From Acidobacteriaceae bacterium KBS 83 (GTDB lineage: Bacteria; Acidobacteriota; Terriglobia; Terriglobales; Acidobacteriaceae), in contig KB906733.1 in NCBI GenBank assembly GCA_000381585.1, positions 248,001 through 312,000 of the forward strand: DNA of 64,000 nt, in the 5' to 3' direction. Positions within the stretch are counted from its first letter, which is position 1. Each line of letters opens with the position of its first letter. Made by a program: the position numbers and the translations under genes. This document shows positions 44,837 through 55,633 of this stretch, in pieces. The notes below the pieces were generated by a model. That model saw nothing but the letters and a program-made list of their open reading frames with translations, ran no database searches and was not told the DNA's origin.

Positions 44837-45341
44837 CTAGCGCCGTGTGAAACGATGCACCGTGAGCGAGATCGGCAGCCCGACACAGATGATGTGGGTG
44901 ACGATTGCAGTCATCGAACCAGACAGGGTGACAGGGCGGCGGTGAAGCCGTGAGAGCGGCATGACGAACCAGTACATGAAGCCATAGACCACAAGCGCAT
45001 ATCCGACACCTGCGAGCCAGGGATGGTCGATCAATGACGGAAGCCTCCGACTGGCGGCATAGAAGACTGTGGCCGCCGTAAAGGCAATCAGGAAATGGAA
45101 AGCGAGGCCAAGCGCGGCTGTGGCCCAGCCGTGTTGAAAAGAGGCCGCTTCCGAGCAGACCGCTGGCGATGCCTTGCAGCAGGCGTTTTGGAGGGTAATG
45201 CGCCGGAAACCAGGTCAACAGAAAAGCGGCACTGATGTCCATAACGCCGCAGAGCAGCCCCGCCGCGAAGATGGCAGGCAGCGCACGAGAGATGTCGGTA
45301 CGCGCCGCGGGTTCCGTTTGTCGGTGACCCGCTGCCGGCAT
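44837..45341 (-). pseudogene. Frameshifted four-helix membrane protein
   Basis: Reading from ATG 45341, the first 60-70 residues (CGVMDISAAFLLTWF, LLQGIASGLLG) are in one frame, and the remainder (ALGLAFHFLIAF, LIDHPWLAGVGYALVVYGF, HIICVGLPISL) is in another. Skipping one base in the TTTT run (minus strand; 45137-45140) restores a continuous protein that ends at 44837. Either this is a recent slippage mutation, a sequencing error, or programmed slippage. The start abuts the stop of the acetyltransferase. The family is a small conserved membrane protein of unknown role. Confidence 0.75.
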
Positions 45342-45815
45342 CTAGCCCTCGACCGATTCGACGTAGAACATCTCGTTGGTAGCGCGGAAGCCGTTGCTTT
45401 CATAGAGCGCACGGCCGGCGTCGGTCGAATGCAGCGCCACCACGCGAATGCGGCGGCGGCGGGCCTCGGCCAATGCGAGTTCAATAAGACGGCTTGCGAT
45501 GTGCTTTCGGCGATGCGACGGCTCGACATAGACGTTGAGCAGATATCCGCGATGGTCGGAGCCTGGATCGAGTGGATGCGGTGCCCAGTCGAGGATCATG
45601 AGTCCGCTGCCCCCGATCACCTCGCCGGCATCATCAAGAGCCAACCAACCCATGTAGTTGCCGGATTGCAACTGCTTCGTCACCCATGGTTGGAAGCGCT
45701 CTGCCATCACATCGAGGACGCGATTGTCAGAGCGGCCTGCATCCACAAACATGCGCCGGCGGTGGTGGGTGATGATAGCGGCGTCAGCGGCAGTGGCGGC
45801 GCGGGTAGCGAGCAT
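45342..45815 (-). CDS. GNAT family N-acetyltransferase
   Basis: This 157-residue protein has the GNAT fold, with the acetyl-CoA loop in VEPSHRRKHIASRLI and a C-terminal ALYESNGF segment. The start at 45815 (MLATRAAT) is favoured; the upstream extension enters the tilS intergenic region. Acceptor unknown. Its stop codon touches the start of the frameshifted membrane protein gene. Confidence 0.85.
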   Translation of the reverse strand: MLATRAATAADAAIITHHRRRMFVDAGRSDNRVLDVMAERFQPWVTKQLQSGNYMGWLALDDAGEVIGGSGLMILDWAPHPLDPGSDHRGYLLNVYVEPSHRRKHIASRLIELALAEARRRRIRVVALHSTDAGRALYESNGFRATNEMFYVESVEG

Positions 45816-45950
45816 GCCTGTGAGTATAGAGCGGAACCCCCGGCGCCCGTACACTAGGGCAAAAGCACAGATAACGTGACGGGGAGAGATCCGCTTCGCG
45901 CACAGCCGTTCTCTATCCATTAGCTATTAGAGAGAGGCTGGGTTCGCTCC

Positions 45951-47327
45951 ATGGCAGCGCGCCAACCACAACTCGACTGGGCACGACAGGCCTTTCGCCC
46001 CGGGGAACGGGTTGCCGTGGCGGTGTCGGGTGGCGCGGATTCCGTGGCGCTGCTGGTGGCAATGGTCGCTTCTCGTGCGGAGACTGGACTCGTGGTCTCC
46101 GCTATCCATGTGCATCACGGTCTGCGCGGCGCGGAGGCGGACGGCGATGCGCAATTCGTAGCGGACCTGGCGAAGGTGCTCGAGGTGCCGCTCCGCACCA
46201 GACATGGGGACGTCGCCCTGCTTGCCGCGAAGCGCGGCCAGGGCATCGAGGAGGCCGCCCGCGCGCTGCGCTATCGCGTCTTCCACGAATTGCTGGCGGC
46301 GCATGACGTCGATGCCGTGGCGACTGCGCACACCCTGGACGATCAGGCCGAGACGGTCATGTTGAAGATGCTGCGCGGAGCCTGGACCGAAGGTCTGGGC
46401 GGGATTGCGCCGGTGGTGGCCTCGGCCGGCGGAGGGCGTATCGTGCGGCCGCTGCTGGCAGTCACCCGCAGCGAGATTATGGAGTACCTGGAGGCGCGGG
46501 CACAGCCATGGCGCGAGGACAAGACCAACCAGGAGTTGACCTTCACGCGCAACCGGGTCCGCTACACGCTGCTGCCCCAGTTGCGCGAATTCCAGCCGCG
46601 CATCGCTGAGCATCTGGCCCGGATGGCAGCCGTGGCGCGGGACGAAGAAGCCTGGTGGGCGCTCGAACTGGCTCGCGTGCTGCCTGGAATGGTGCTCCCC
46701 GGGAAACCTGTGCGCGGCGGCGGCAGGGCCAACTCCACCCGGCCAGGCGAAGGCGGCGTTGCCATGGAACTGGAACGCCTTCGTGCCCTCCATCCGGCAT
46801 TGCAACGCCGTGTGCTGCGTGCTGCTGCCGAACAGCTCGGAGCCGCGATCACCTTCGATCAGACCGAAGCGCTGCGAGAACTGGCCGAGGCGCGTGAGCG
46901 GGGGTCAGGCAAGCGGGGACGGATTGAGCTAGGGGGCGGACTAGCGGCGGAGCGGACGCCACGCGAGCTGCGTCTGGTCCGGACCAGTGAGTCAGCCTCC
47001 ACACAGCTTCCGGAGCTCACGGTGCCGGTACCGGGCATCCTCGAGGCTGTGGAATATGGCTTCCGCGTGGTTACAACTGGCGCTTTGCCCACCGGAGCCA
47101 CTCTTGTGCTCCGTACCCCGCGAGCCGGAGACCAGGTCCGGCTGCCTCACAGCGGGGGAGTGAAGACGGTGAAAGAGGTGCTGGAGCGCCGCGGTTTGTC
47201 CGCAGCGGAGCGCAGCATCTGCCCGGTGCTCGCGATGGGAAGCAGCATCCTATGGATGAGGGGAGCGGAAATAGAAGCTACGCCGGGCCTCGAACTGGCG
47301 GTCGAACCATTACGGGAACAGAACTAG
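45951..47327 (+). CDS. tilS: tRNA(Ile)-lysidine synthase
   Basis: This 458-residue protein has an N-terminal N-type ATP pyrophosphatase with PP-loop SGGADS (about residues 26-31) and the HHGLRGAEADGD and ATAHTLDDQAET blocks. C-terminal TilS substrate-binding domains follow. It modifies C34 of the AUA-reading tRNA to lysidine, allowing correct isoleucine decoding. An intrinsic terminator at 47369-47391 follows. Confidence 0.93.
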   Translation: MAARQPQLDWARQAFRPGERVAVAVSGGADSVALLVAMVASRAETGLVVSAIHVHHGLRGAEADGDAQFVADLAKVLEVPLRTRHGDVALLAAKRGQGIEEAARALRYRVFHELLAAHDVDAVATAHTLDDQAETVMLKMLRGAWTEGLGGIAPVVASAGGGRIVRPLLAVTRSEIMEYLEARAQPWREDKTNQELTFTRNRVRYTLLPQLREFQPRIAEHLARMAAVARDEEAWWALELARVLPGMVLPGKPVRGGGRANSTRPGEGGVAMELERLRALHPALQRRVLRAAAEQLGAAITFDQTEALRELAEARERGSGKRGRIELGGGLAAERTPRELRLVRTSESASTQLPELTVPVPGILEAVEYGFRVVTTGALPTGATLVLRTPRAGDQVRLPHSGGVKTVKEVLERRGLSAAERSICPVLAMGSSILWMRGAEIEATPGLELAVEPLREQN

Positions 47328-47632
47328 GTACTCGAAAGTATTTCGAGCCCACCTAGGTAATAGAATAGGCCCTTTCCGAGGGCATTTTTTTGCAGTTCGC
47401 GCGGTACCTCGGAGTAGAATCCAGGGTACGGTCACCGGAGCGTGAGCGGCTGGCTATCAGGTTTCTGGGTGTCGCCTATCGGCGCGGCCGGAAGTTGCAC
47501 CGAAGACCGGCCTCGCACGTCTAATTCCTAAGGAAACGCATCGGGTTGCTTTGATGGCGGGCGATTGGCCCGGGCGGCCGGCGCATCTATTAGGGAGCTC
47601 CTTCCGGGGCGTGAGAGAAACGAGGTTTTTTC
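47328..47632. other. tilS-ftsH intergenic region
   Basis: This 305-base region holds the tilS terminator (47369-47391). A weak candidate ftsH promoter has TAGAAT at 47415-47420 with TTGCAG 19 bases upstream. A GGCCGG / CCGGCC inverted pair lies around 47495-47520. No RNA gene or repeat was recognised. The leader of ftsH is about 200 bases. Confidence 0.4.
47369..47391 (+). terminator. Intrinsic terminator after tilS
   Basis: Stem GCCCT (47369-47373) and AGGGC (47379-47383) is followed by a run of seven T. This is a short but standard Rho-independent terminator 41 bases after the tilS stop. Confidence 0.7.
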
Positions 47633-49549
<1,917 letters not shown>

Positions 49550-49637
49550 TGTTTCCTCCAGAACAACCGTATGGCCGCCTTCACTGGCGGCCATCTCTTT
49601 TGCACGCCTGTTTTTGCACGGTCGTCACTCTGCGAAA

Positions 49638-50177
49638 ATGATTGCAGCAATGCGCCGCGCCTTCCCGACATTTTCAGCTTCAGCACTCCTGCTATCTGCG
49701 ATGGGCTGCGGCTATCACACGCTAGGCTCGGCCTCGCATATCCCGGAAGATGTGCACACGATTGTGGTGCCGTTCTTTGCTAACCGCACGCAGTTCTCGC
49801 ACACAGAGGTCGCGCTGACGCAGGCGACGGTGCATGAGCTGAACACCCGCACGAAGTTCCGCGTGCTGCCCCGTGAAGATGCCCTCGACGCGGACGCGGT
49901 ACTCAAGGGCACGGTGCTGAGCGAAACGATTGTGCCGTATACCTACAGCGTGACCACTGGGCAGTCGTCAAGCTACATGATCACCCTGACCGCGAGTGTG
50001 TTGCTGACCGATCGCGATGGCCGTGTGCTCTACCGGCACGATGGGTACACCTTTCATCAGCAGTACGAAGCCACTTCGGACCTGGGCACATTTGTGCAGG
50101 AAGATTCCCCTGCCATGGCGCGTCTCTCCAGAGACTTTGCCCAGTCGCTAGTGAGCGATATGCTGGAGTCCTTCTGA
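49638..50177 (+). CDS. lptE: LPS-assembly lipoprotein LptE
   Basis: This protein of about 179 residues has a lipoprotein signal (ALLLSAMGC) and the LptE/LptE-like domain (GYHTLGSASHIPEDVHTI at the start, VPFFANRT). It plugs the LptD barrel in the outer membrane and supports LPS export. The start at 49638, or 49650, begins the signal peptide. Together with kdsD it shows a Gram-negative outer membrane. holA follows after 30 bases. Confidence 0.85.
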   Translation: MIAAMRRAFPTFSASALLLSAMGCGYHTLGSASHIPEDVHTIVVPFFANRTQFSHTEVALTQATVHELNTRTKFRVLPREDALDADAVLKGTVLSETIVPYTYSVTTGQSSSYMITLTASVLLTDRDGRVLYRHDGYTFHQQYEATSDLGTFVQEDSPAMARLSRDFAQSLVSDMLESF

Positions 50178-50207
50178 GCGCGATTCGACAATACCGGGAT
50201 TGCAAGC

Positions 50208-51368
50208 ATGTCTAACGGGCTGCGCAGCTTTGCATCCTCCGATCGCTTCGTCGCGGAGATCGAGGCGTCTCGCCACGACGGCCCGCTCCGGCCCGGCTAT
50301 GTGCTGCTCGGCGATGAGGCATTTTTGTATGAGCGCTGCCGCCGCGCTGTCCTCGACACTCTGATTGATCCGGCCATGCGAGATTTCTCGCTGGCAGAGA
50401 TCGATCTTGCCGAGACCAGCATCTTCGAGGCGCTCGATCGCGCGCAGACGCCGTCGCTGATGGCGCCTTTTCAGGTGCTCTTTCTGCGCAACATCAAAAC
50501 CCTCTACGGACGTGGCGGGAAGAAAGACGAATTTGCCGCGCTCGATGCATACGGACGCTCGCCGAATCCCCAGGCAATGCTGATCTTCGTCGCGGACCAT
50601 CTGCATCTGCCATCGGACCTGCGCCGCATGGAGATGCAGGACAAGGACCGTTATGAGCGTATCCGCGAGACGCTGGGCGACTGGTGCGGCATGGTGGAGC
50701 TGGTCCGCGTCGAAGAGAGTGATGCGATGCGCTGGCTGGTTGCGGAGGCAGAGAAACGCGGAAGTGCGTTCGAAGTGGATGCGGCGCGCGAGCTGGCCGA
50801 TGCGCTTGGCTCAGACCTGATGCTGATGGCGAGCGAGCTCGAGAAGCTGGTGCTCTACACAGGCGAACGGCGTCGCATCACTCTGGGCGATGTCGAAACG
50901 ATGGTGCTGGGCGCGAAGCAGCGTTCGCTATACGAGCTGACGGATGCAATATCGGCCAAGGATCGTCCCCGCGCTCTTGCTTTGTTGCAAGGTCTGCTGA
51001 ATGCGTCCGATGGTGGCGAGGAGTCGGCGATCGGGCACCTCTACATGCTGGCGCGTACCTTTCGCCAGATGCTGGTGATTCTGGAGAAGAACGTGCGCGA
51101 TTCGCGTGCCATCTGGCAGGCTCTGTGGCAGGGGTTTCGCATGCCGCCATTCGCCGCGGAAGATCTCATTCGCCAGGCTCGTCGTTACAAGAGCCGGCGC
51201 GAGTTGACGCGCGCGCTGCGGCTCATCGCACGCGCCGACCTGGAGCTGCGTTCGTCGCCCCCCGACAAGCGCCTGGTGCTGGAGCGTCTGGTGCTGGCGC
51301 TCGCCAGTGAAGAGCAGCCTCCGGCCGCGCTCGGATTCCTGAGCGCGCAGTACGCCATGGAGCTGTAG
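50208..51368 (+). CDS. holA: DNA polymerase III delta subunit
   Basis: This 386-residue clamp-loader subunit opens the sliding clamp. The sequence shows the HolA N-terminal domain (YVLLGDEAFLYERCRRAV), the MLMASELEKLVLYTG helical block of the collar and the C-terminal segments LYMLARTFRQML and LIARADLELRSS. Length is normal for the family. It lies after lptE, a common order in several phyla. Confidence 0.9.
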   Translation: MSNGLRSFASSDRFVAEIEASRHDGPLRPGYVLLGDEAFLYERCRRAVLDTLIDPAMRDFSLAEIDLAETSIFEALDRAQTPSLMAPFQVLFLRNIKTLYGRGGKKDEFAALDAYGRSPNPQAMLIFVADHLHLPSDLRRMEMQDKDRYERIRETLGDWCGMVELVRVEESDAMRWLVAEAEKRGSAFEVDAARELADALGSDLMLMASELEKLVLYTGERRRITLGDVETMVLGAKQRSLYELTDAISAKDRPRALALLQGLLNASDGGEESAIGHLYMLARTFRQMLVILEKNVRDSRAIWQALWQGFRMPPFAAEDLIRQARRYKSRRELTRALRLIARADLELRSSPPDKRLVLERLVLALASEEQPPAALGFLSAQYAMEL

Positions 51369-51435
51369 CGACCCACACAGGCAACATACGGATCACCCCG
51401 TACATCTCCGGGTCGAGACCATTGGAGATGTCCCT

Positions 51436-52128
51436 ATGCCCCTAACCCTCACTTGGAGCGATGTCGCGGTACGCTTGGCCTGCACCGTGATCGCGGGCTT
51501 CCTTGTTGGACTCGACCGGGATGAGCGGGGAAAACCCGCCGGAATACGGACCAACGTGCTGGTATGTCTGGCCGCGTCGCTCTCGATGATCCTGGCCAAC
51601 GGCATGCTCGGCACCTCCGGAAAGAACTCCGCTTCATTTTCTGTTCTCGATCTCATGCGCCTGCCGCTCGGCATACTTTCTGGCATGGGCTTCATCGGAG
51701 CGGGAGCCATTCTGCGCAAGGGCGACATGGTGCTAGGTGTAACGACGGCGGCGACGTTGTGGATGGCCACGATGCTCGGTCTTTGCTTCGGCACTGGAAA
51801 GATTCTGCTGGGTGCGATTGGGCTGTTGATCACGCTGCTCACATTGTGGGGATTCAAAGCGGTGGAGCGCCATCTTTCACAGGAGCAGAAAGGTTCGCTG
51901 TGCGTTGTCACATCTAGTGAAGAACTATCGGGGGAGTTGCGCGATCTGGTGAAGCTGAGCGGCATGCGCGTACACGTCTGGTCCGTTGACGTTTCGCGCG
52001 ACAGCGCGCGAGTGACGGTGGAATGCGAGCTGCGGTGGCGCGTGCGACAACGTGAGCATAAGGATCCCGCCCTGATCGAATCGTTGCGGCACCGGGCAGA
52101 TGTCGAACGCCTCCGCTGGCAGATGTAG
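51436..52128 (+). CDS. MgtC/SapB family membrane protein
   Basis: This 230-residue protein has about five helices in its N-terminal part (about 10-135) with the signature LVGLDRDERGKPAGIRTNVL and GMGFIGAGAIL. A C-terminal soluble part (about 155-230) is ACT-like. MgtC relatives act in magnesium or acid stress and intracellular survival; a transport role is not proven. No Mg-sensing leader RNA was recognised upstream. Confidence 0.85.
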   Translation: MPLTLTWSDVAVRLACTVIAGFLVGLDRDERGKPAGIRTNVLVCLAASLSMILANGMLGTSGKNSASFSVLDLMRLPLGILSGMGFIGAGAILRKGDMVLGVTTAATLWMATMLGLCFGTGKILLGAIGLLITLLTLWGFKAVERHLSQEQKGSLCVVTSSEELSGELRDLVKLSGMRVHVWSVDVSRDSARVTVECELRWRVRQREHKDPALIESLRHRADVERLRWQM

Positions 52129-52141
52129 CGCTGCAGGGGAG

Positions 52142-52170
52142 GAAAAAAATAAGCCCGGCTGCCGGGTGCC
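52142..52170 (-). terminator. Intrinsic terminator of a minus-strand unit
   Basis: On the minus strand, stem CCCGG-CAG-CCGGG (52154-52166) is followed by CTTA and a run of seven T. The hairpin and T-run lie right after the mgtC stop (52128) but point in the opposite direction, so they must end a transcript coming from about 52.2-52.6 kb. Confidence 0.75.
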
Positions 52171-52235
52171 GAAGACGAGATCGGCATCCTTACACCGGGC
52201 ACGAAGCGGCTTGGCAAAGTTGAAATTGGCACAGC

Positions 52236-52469
52236 TCAGCGTCCGCTGCGGCTGGGGCAGTTCGCGCGTTTTCGCCGTGGCTGCGAGCGGGTCTGGCCGG
52301 AACAGTCGCTGCCTGTCGGGACCGAGGAGTCGACGAACTGCGCGGGATCGGGTAGCTCCTGCCCGTGCAGGGGAGTGTTGCGGCATGGTCTGGATGGAAC
52401 GGCATCCCGGCGGATCAGCCGGACGAGTTGGCGGATTTTGTGTAGGGCGGGGGAAGGGTTAAACAGCAT
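52236..52469 (-). CDS. Hypothetical 77-residue basic protein
   Basis: The ATG at 52469 is preceded by GAGGTGAT at correct spacing. The 77-residue product is basic and Pro/Arg/Ser-rich (for example KIRQLVRLIRRD), with no family I recognise. Support comes from the strong start context, the leader stem that covers it and the downstream minus-strand terminator. The coding character is weak, so it could be a regulatory RNA with an incidental frame. Confidence 0.4.
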   Translation of the reverse strand: MLFNPSPALHKIRQLVRLIRRDAVPSRPCRNTPLHGQELPDPAQFVDSSVPTGSDCSGQTRSQPRRKRANCPSRSGR

Positions 52470-52522
52470 GGGAATCACCTCGTATTCGCCTTTTGTTCGC
52501 CAAGAATATCAAGGCGATTCCC
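52470..52522 (-). promoter_or_regulatory. RBS-occluding leader stem of the 77-residue ORF
   Basis: In the minus-strand RNA, GGGAAUCGCCU (52512-52522) pairs over 11 bases (one G-U) with AGGUGAUUCCC (52470-52480). The latter contains the ribosome binding site and ends directly at the AUG. An inner UAUUC/GAAUA pair can extend the structure. Such a stem blocks translation until opened by temperature, a ligand or another factor. Confidence 0.65.
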
Positions 52523-52605
52523 GCTTCGGTAGTAACTTCGGGCTGTGGATTTCCTATGCCCGGTGCCCACTGTAAGTAATTCAATCTAAGCCTATTAATA
52601 GCTAG

Positions 52606-53550
52606 TCATTCCATGATCCCGGTCGTGTCGAGGCCATGCGGGCGGCTGGTCAGGGTGATCGCCGCCGCGATAATCAGCACGCCGCCAACCCACGCCGAAG
52701 GACCGAGGCGATCGCCCAGCAGTTCCACGCCAAGGAACGAACCGAGCATCGGCTCGATATTGAGAAATACTGCGGCGCGCGAAGCGGGCACATGATGGAT
52801 ACCCCAGTTCCAGAGCAGAGTTGAGCCGGCGGTGCAGAACAGCCCGCTGGCCGCGGAAGCCAGCCACGCCGAGACAGGTACGCCGTGAACCGGTGGCATG
52901 CCATCCTGCCAAAATACCCAGGCGGCCATCATGATCGCTCCGGAATATACGCCATAGACCGTGATGACAGCAGGCGGGTGACGCTCCATGAGCCGCTTGT
53001 TCATCAGGATCCAGAAGAGCGAGACCAGGAGCGCTGCGAGCACAAGCAGATCACCGACGAGCGAAGGGCCCTTGCCGCCAGCCCCGCCACTCACCGATGA
53101 GTGGCGGCTGAGCACAATCAGAGCGACGCCGAGCGTCGAGCTGATGAGAGCTACCCAACCGATCCGGTCTAACCGCTCGCCCGTAAAGAGCGTAGCGGCA
53201 ACGCCCAGCAACACCGGCATGCTGCCTACCATGAGCGACGCATGCGACACCGTGGTGAGCGAGAGTCCGTAGAACTGTACGAGGTACTGCACCGGTATGC
53301 CGAAAAACGATGCGATGAGCAGCAGCCGCCACTCTCGCCCGTCGAGACGCGGGCGATGGCGAAGCGCAAACGGCAGCAACCCGATGCATGCAAAGGCGAA
53401 GCGGTAGAGCACCATATGGCCCACGCCCATGACTGCGAGCACGATCTTGCCGAAGTAGAAACCTGTACCCCAAAAGCAGCCGGCCAGCGCGCACGCGCCA
53501 TAACCCAGCCAATGGGCGGCAGTGCGCGGGTGCTCGAGGGTAGAGGGCAT
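52606..53550 (-). CDS. DMT superfamily transporter (EamA)
   Basis: This 314-residue protein has ten membrane helices in two EamA repeats (about 14-150 and 165-300). It is probably an exporter of metabolites or amino acids; substrate unknown. The start MPSTLEHPR lies after divergent space. The minus-strand unit at 52.2-52.5 kb may be transcribed from read-through of this gene, as the gap is 136 bases. Confidence 0.85.
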   Translation of the reverse strand: MPSTLEHPRTAAHWLGYGACALAGCFWGTGFYFGKIVLAVMGVGHMVLYRFAFACIGLLPFALRHRPRLDGREWRLLLIASFFGIPVQYLVQFYGLSLTTVSHASLMVGSMPVLLGVAATLFTGERLDRIGWVALISSTLGVALIVLSRHSSVSGGAGGKGPSLVGDLLVLAALLVSLFWILMNKRLMERHPPAVITVYGVYSGAIMMAAWVFWQDGMPPVHGVPVSAWLASAASGLFCTAGSTLLWNWGIHHVPASRAAVFLNIEPMLGSFLGVELLGDRLGPSAWVGGVLIIAAAITLTSRPHGLDTTGIME

Positions 53551-53650
53551 GCTACTACTCTACGGGCCAACGGCAGGGCGCCGCAGAGGCCTCGAGGCCC
53601 GAAGCGCGAAAATGGCACGTGGTCTGGTTGAGAAGTTGCTCAGATGTCGT

Positions 53651-54583
53651 TCAGATGCCGATGAGCCCGGAGCGAATGGCCCAGAGCGAGAGCGCGGCGA
53701 TGATGATCCACAACACGACGCCCTGCAGCATGGGGCGGACTCCCACTTTGCGTAGCGTGGCTTTGGAGATCCCGCTGCCGATGAGGAAGAGCGTGACGGT
53801 GAGCCCACTGCGGCCGAGTTTCGCAAGTGCCGCGAACAGCGGGGCGCCGGCGTGTATGTAGGTGTTCGCTACCGCTGCCAAGCAGAAGTACAGGATGAAC
53901 CACGGCCACTGGATGCGCGTGCTGCTCTTGGAGATGGCGGCGGTTGCAAGAGCAACCGGAACGATCCACAAGGCGCGCGCGAGTTTGACCGTCGTACCGA
54001 CGGTAAGTGCCTGTGGGCCATAATGCGCGGCAGCTCCGACAACGGAGCTGGTGTCGTGAATCGCGAGCGCTGCCCATAACCCGAACTGCGGCTGCGTAAG
54101 GTGCAGCGCGAAGCCGATGATGGGAAAGGCAAGCAATGCGATTGCGTTCAGCGTAAAGACGGTGCCGAGCGAAACGGCCATGTCCTCATCGTCTGCACGC
54201 GTGATGGGTGCGATGGCGGCGATCGCGCTACCGCCGCAGATTGCCGTTCCGCAGGTGATAAGGAAGGCCGCCTTGGGATGCACGCTGAGCATGCGGCCGA
54301 GGAGGATGCCAGCTACGCAGGCGAAAGCGATGCTTACGGCTGTATAGACGAAGCCCGATGCTCCGGCGTGTACCACCTGGCGGAGGTTCATGCCGAAGCC
54401 AAGCGCGACCACGGAAGCCTGCAGCAGTAGCCGCGAAAGATCGCGGCTCTCCGACTCAAAGGGATGCGGGAGAAGCAGGCCGAAGGCGATGCCGCCCGCG
54501 AGTGCGACGGCTGGCGAGATGAGGCCGCTCGCAGCAATGATGACCGAGAGCAGAAAGATGCGTTTTGTGCCGACCGAAGTCAC
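53651..54583 (-). CDS. YeiH/UPF0324 family putative sulfate exporter
   Basis: This protein of about 310 residues has ten or so membrane helices. The family signature includes ITCGTAICGGSAIAAIAP and the IHDTSSVVGAA segment. YeiH proteins are thought to export sulfate or sulfonates. The start is a GTG at 54583: the frame continues to 54727 but would overlap the upstream LysR gene by over 70 bases, so the longer version is rejected. It lies directly downstream of a LysR regulator, the usual YeiE-YeiH partnership. Confidence 0.75.
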   Translation of the reverse strand: MTSVGTKRIFLLSVIIAASGLISPAVALAGGIAFGLLLPHPFESESRDLSRLLLQASVVALGFGMNLRQVVHAGASGFVYTAVSIAFACVAGILLGRMLSVHPKAAFLITCGTAICGGSAIAAIAPITRADDEDMAVSLGTVFTLNAIALLAFPIIGFALHLTQPQFGLWAALAIHDTSSVVGAAAHYGPQALTVGTTVKLARALWIVPVALATAAISKSSTRIQWPWFILYFCLAAVANTYIHAGAPLFAALAKLGRSGLTVTLFLIGSGISKATLRKVGVRPMLQGVVLWIIIAALSLWAIRSGLIGI

Positions 54584-54653
54584 TGTGAATCCAGTGTCCG
54601 GTGGAGAGGAGAACGGCGTCCAAGCAGAAATTGTGATGGCCGATAGGCGGGCC

Positions 54654-55577
54654 TTATCGGCGCTTTGGCGTTCGACGCAATTGCGTACGATGCTGCCGCA
54701 ACAGCTCCAGCATTGCGCCAGCGGCACCAGTTGGCTCAGGTCCCGCCGGCGTCAATAACAGAAGATTGCGTGGGATGGTGAGCCCGGTTACAGGCACGAT
54801 GGCGAGCGTGCCCATCACGAGCTGCCGACGGACAGCGCTGCGCGAGACAAAACCAACGCCGACACCGGATTCAATGCAGCCAAGGATCGCTTCGGTAGAG
54901 TTCAGCTCCATCGCAATGTGCAGATCGCGTGCGAGCAGGCCCGCCGCTTCAAGTGTGGTTTCGATGACCTCGCGCGTACCGGAGCCGCGTTCCCTCATAA
55001 GCAGAGGCGCCGGAGCAATCTGCTGCAACGTGATCGAACGCTGTGCCGCCCATTGGTGCCCCGGCGGCACCAGGAGCACCAACTCGTCTTCAAGCCAGAT
55101 TTCGGAGCGGACTTGGCCGGCATGTGGCGGCCCTTCCACCAGACCAAGGCTGGCGCGCCCGGTGGCGATTGCATCCACGACCGACTCGGTGTTGCTGCTG
55201 TCGAGTTCTACGTGCACAGCCGGATGCAGGCGTAGGAATGCGCCGAGAAGCGGGGGCAAAATGTACTGCGCGATGGTAGTGGAGGCAGCGATCCGCAGTG
55301 TCCCGGAGACCTGGCCCTTGAGCGCAGCGAGCTCTACCGCGGCTTGCTCCAGCAGATTGAAGGATTGCTCAGCATGCTTCAACAGCAGGGCGCCTGCAGA
55401 CGTCAGCGTAATCTCGCGGCCGCTGCGATCGAAAAGCGGCAAGCCGACCAGTTCTTCGAGCGCCTTGATCTGCTGGGTCACCGCAGGCTGCGTGAGATAA
55501 AGCTGTTCCGCCGCGCGGCGGAAGCTGCGCTGTGCAGCCACCGCGCGAAAGACGGTGAGGCGAAAGTTCTCAAGCAT
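54654..55577 (-). CDS. LysR family regulator (YeiE-like)
   Basis: This 307-residue protein has an N-terminal winged helix-turn-helix (about 1-62, RRAAEQLYLTQPAVTQQI) and a periplasmic-binding-type effector domain. The gene next to it on the same strand encodes a YeiH-type transporter, so the regulator probably senses a sulfur oxyanion, as YeiE does for sulfite in some bacteria. Direct evidence for the ligand is lacking. Confidence 0.88.
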   Translation of the reverse strand: MLENFRLTVFRAVAAQRSFRRAAEQLYLTQPAVTQQIKALEELVGLPLFDRSGREITLTSAGALLLKHAEQSFNLLEQAAVELAALKGQVSGTLRIAASTTIAQYILPPLLGAFLRLHPAVHVELDSSNTESVVDAIATGRASLGLVEGPPHAGQVRSEIWLEDELVLLVPPGHQWAAQRSITLQQIAPAPLLMRERGSGTREVIETTLEAAGLLARDLHIAMELNSTEAILGCIESGVGVGFVSRSAVRRQLVMGTLAIVPVTGLTIPRNLLLLTPAGPEPTGAAGAMLELLRQHRTQLRRTPKRR

Positions 55578-55633
55578 GGCGCCCCATGGCCGGGGCGGAG
55601 CCGACGGGCAAGGCAGCCTGGATCACGGCGGTC

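Noticed and set aside
51369-51435. Possible Mg-sensing leader before the MgtC gene
   Set aside because: Only 67 bases, with no M-box-like pairing.
53651-54727. Longer YeiH start at 54727
   Set aside because: It would overlap the LysR gene by more than 70 bases and adds a non-conserved N terminus.
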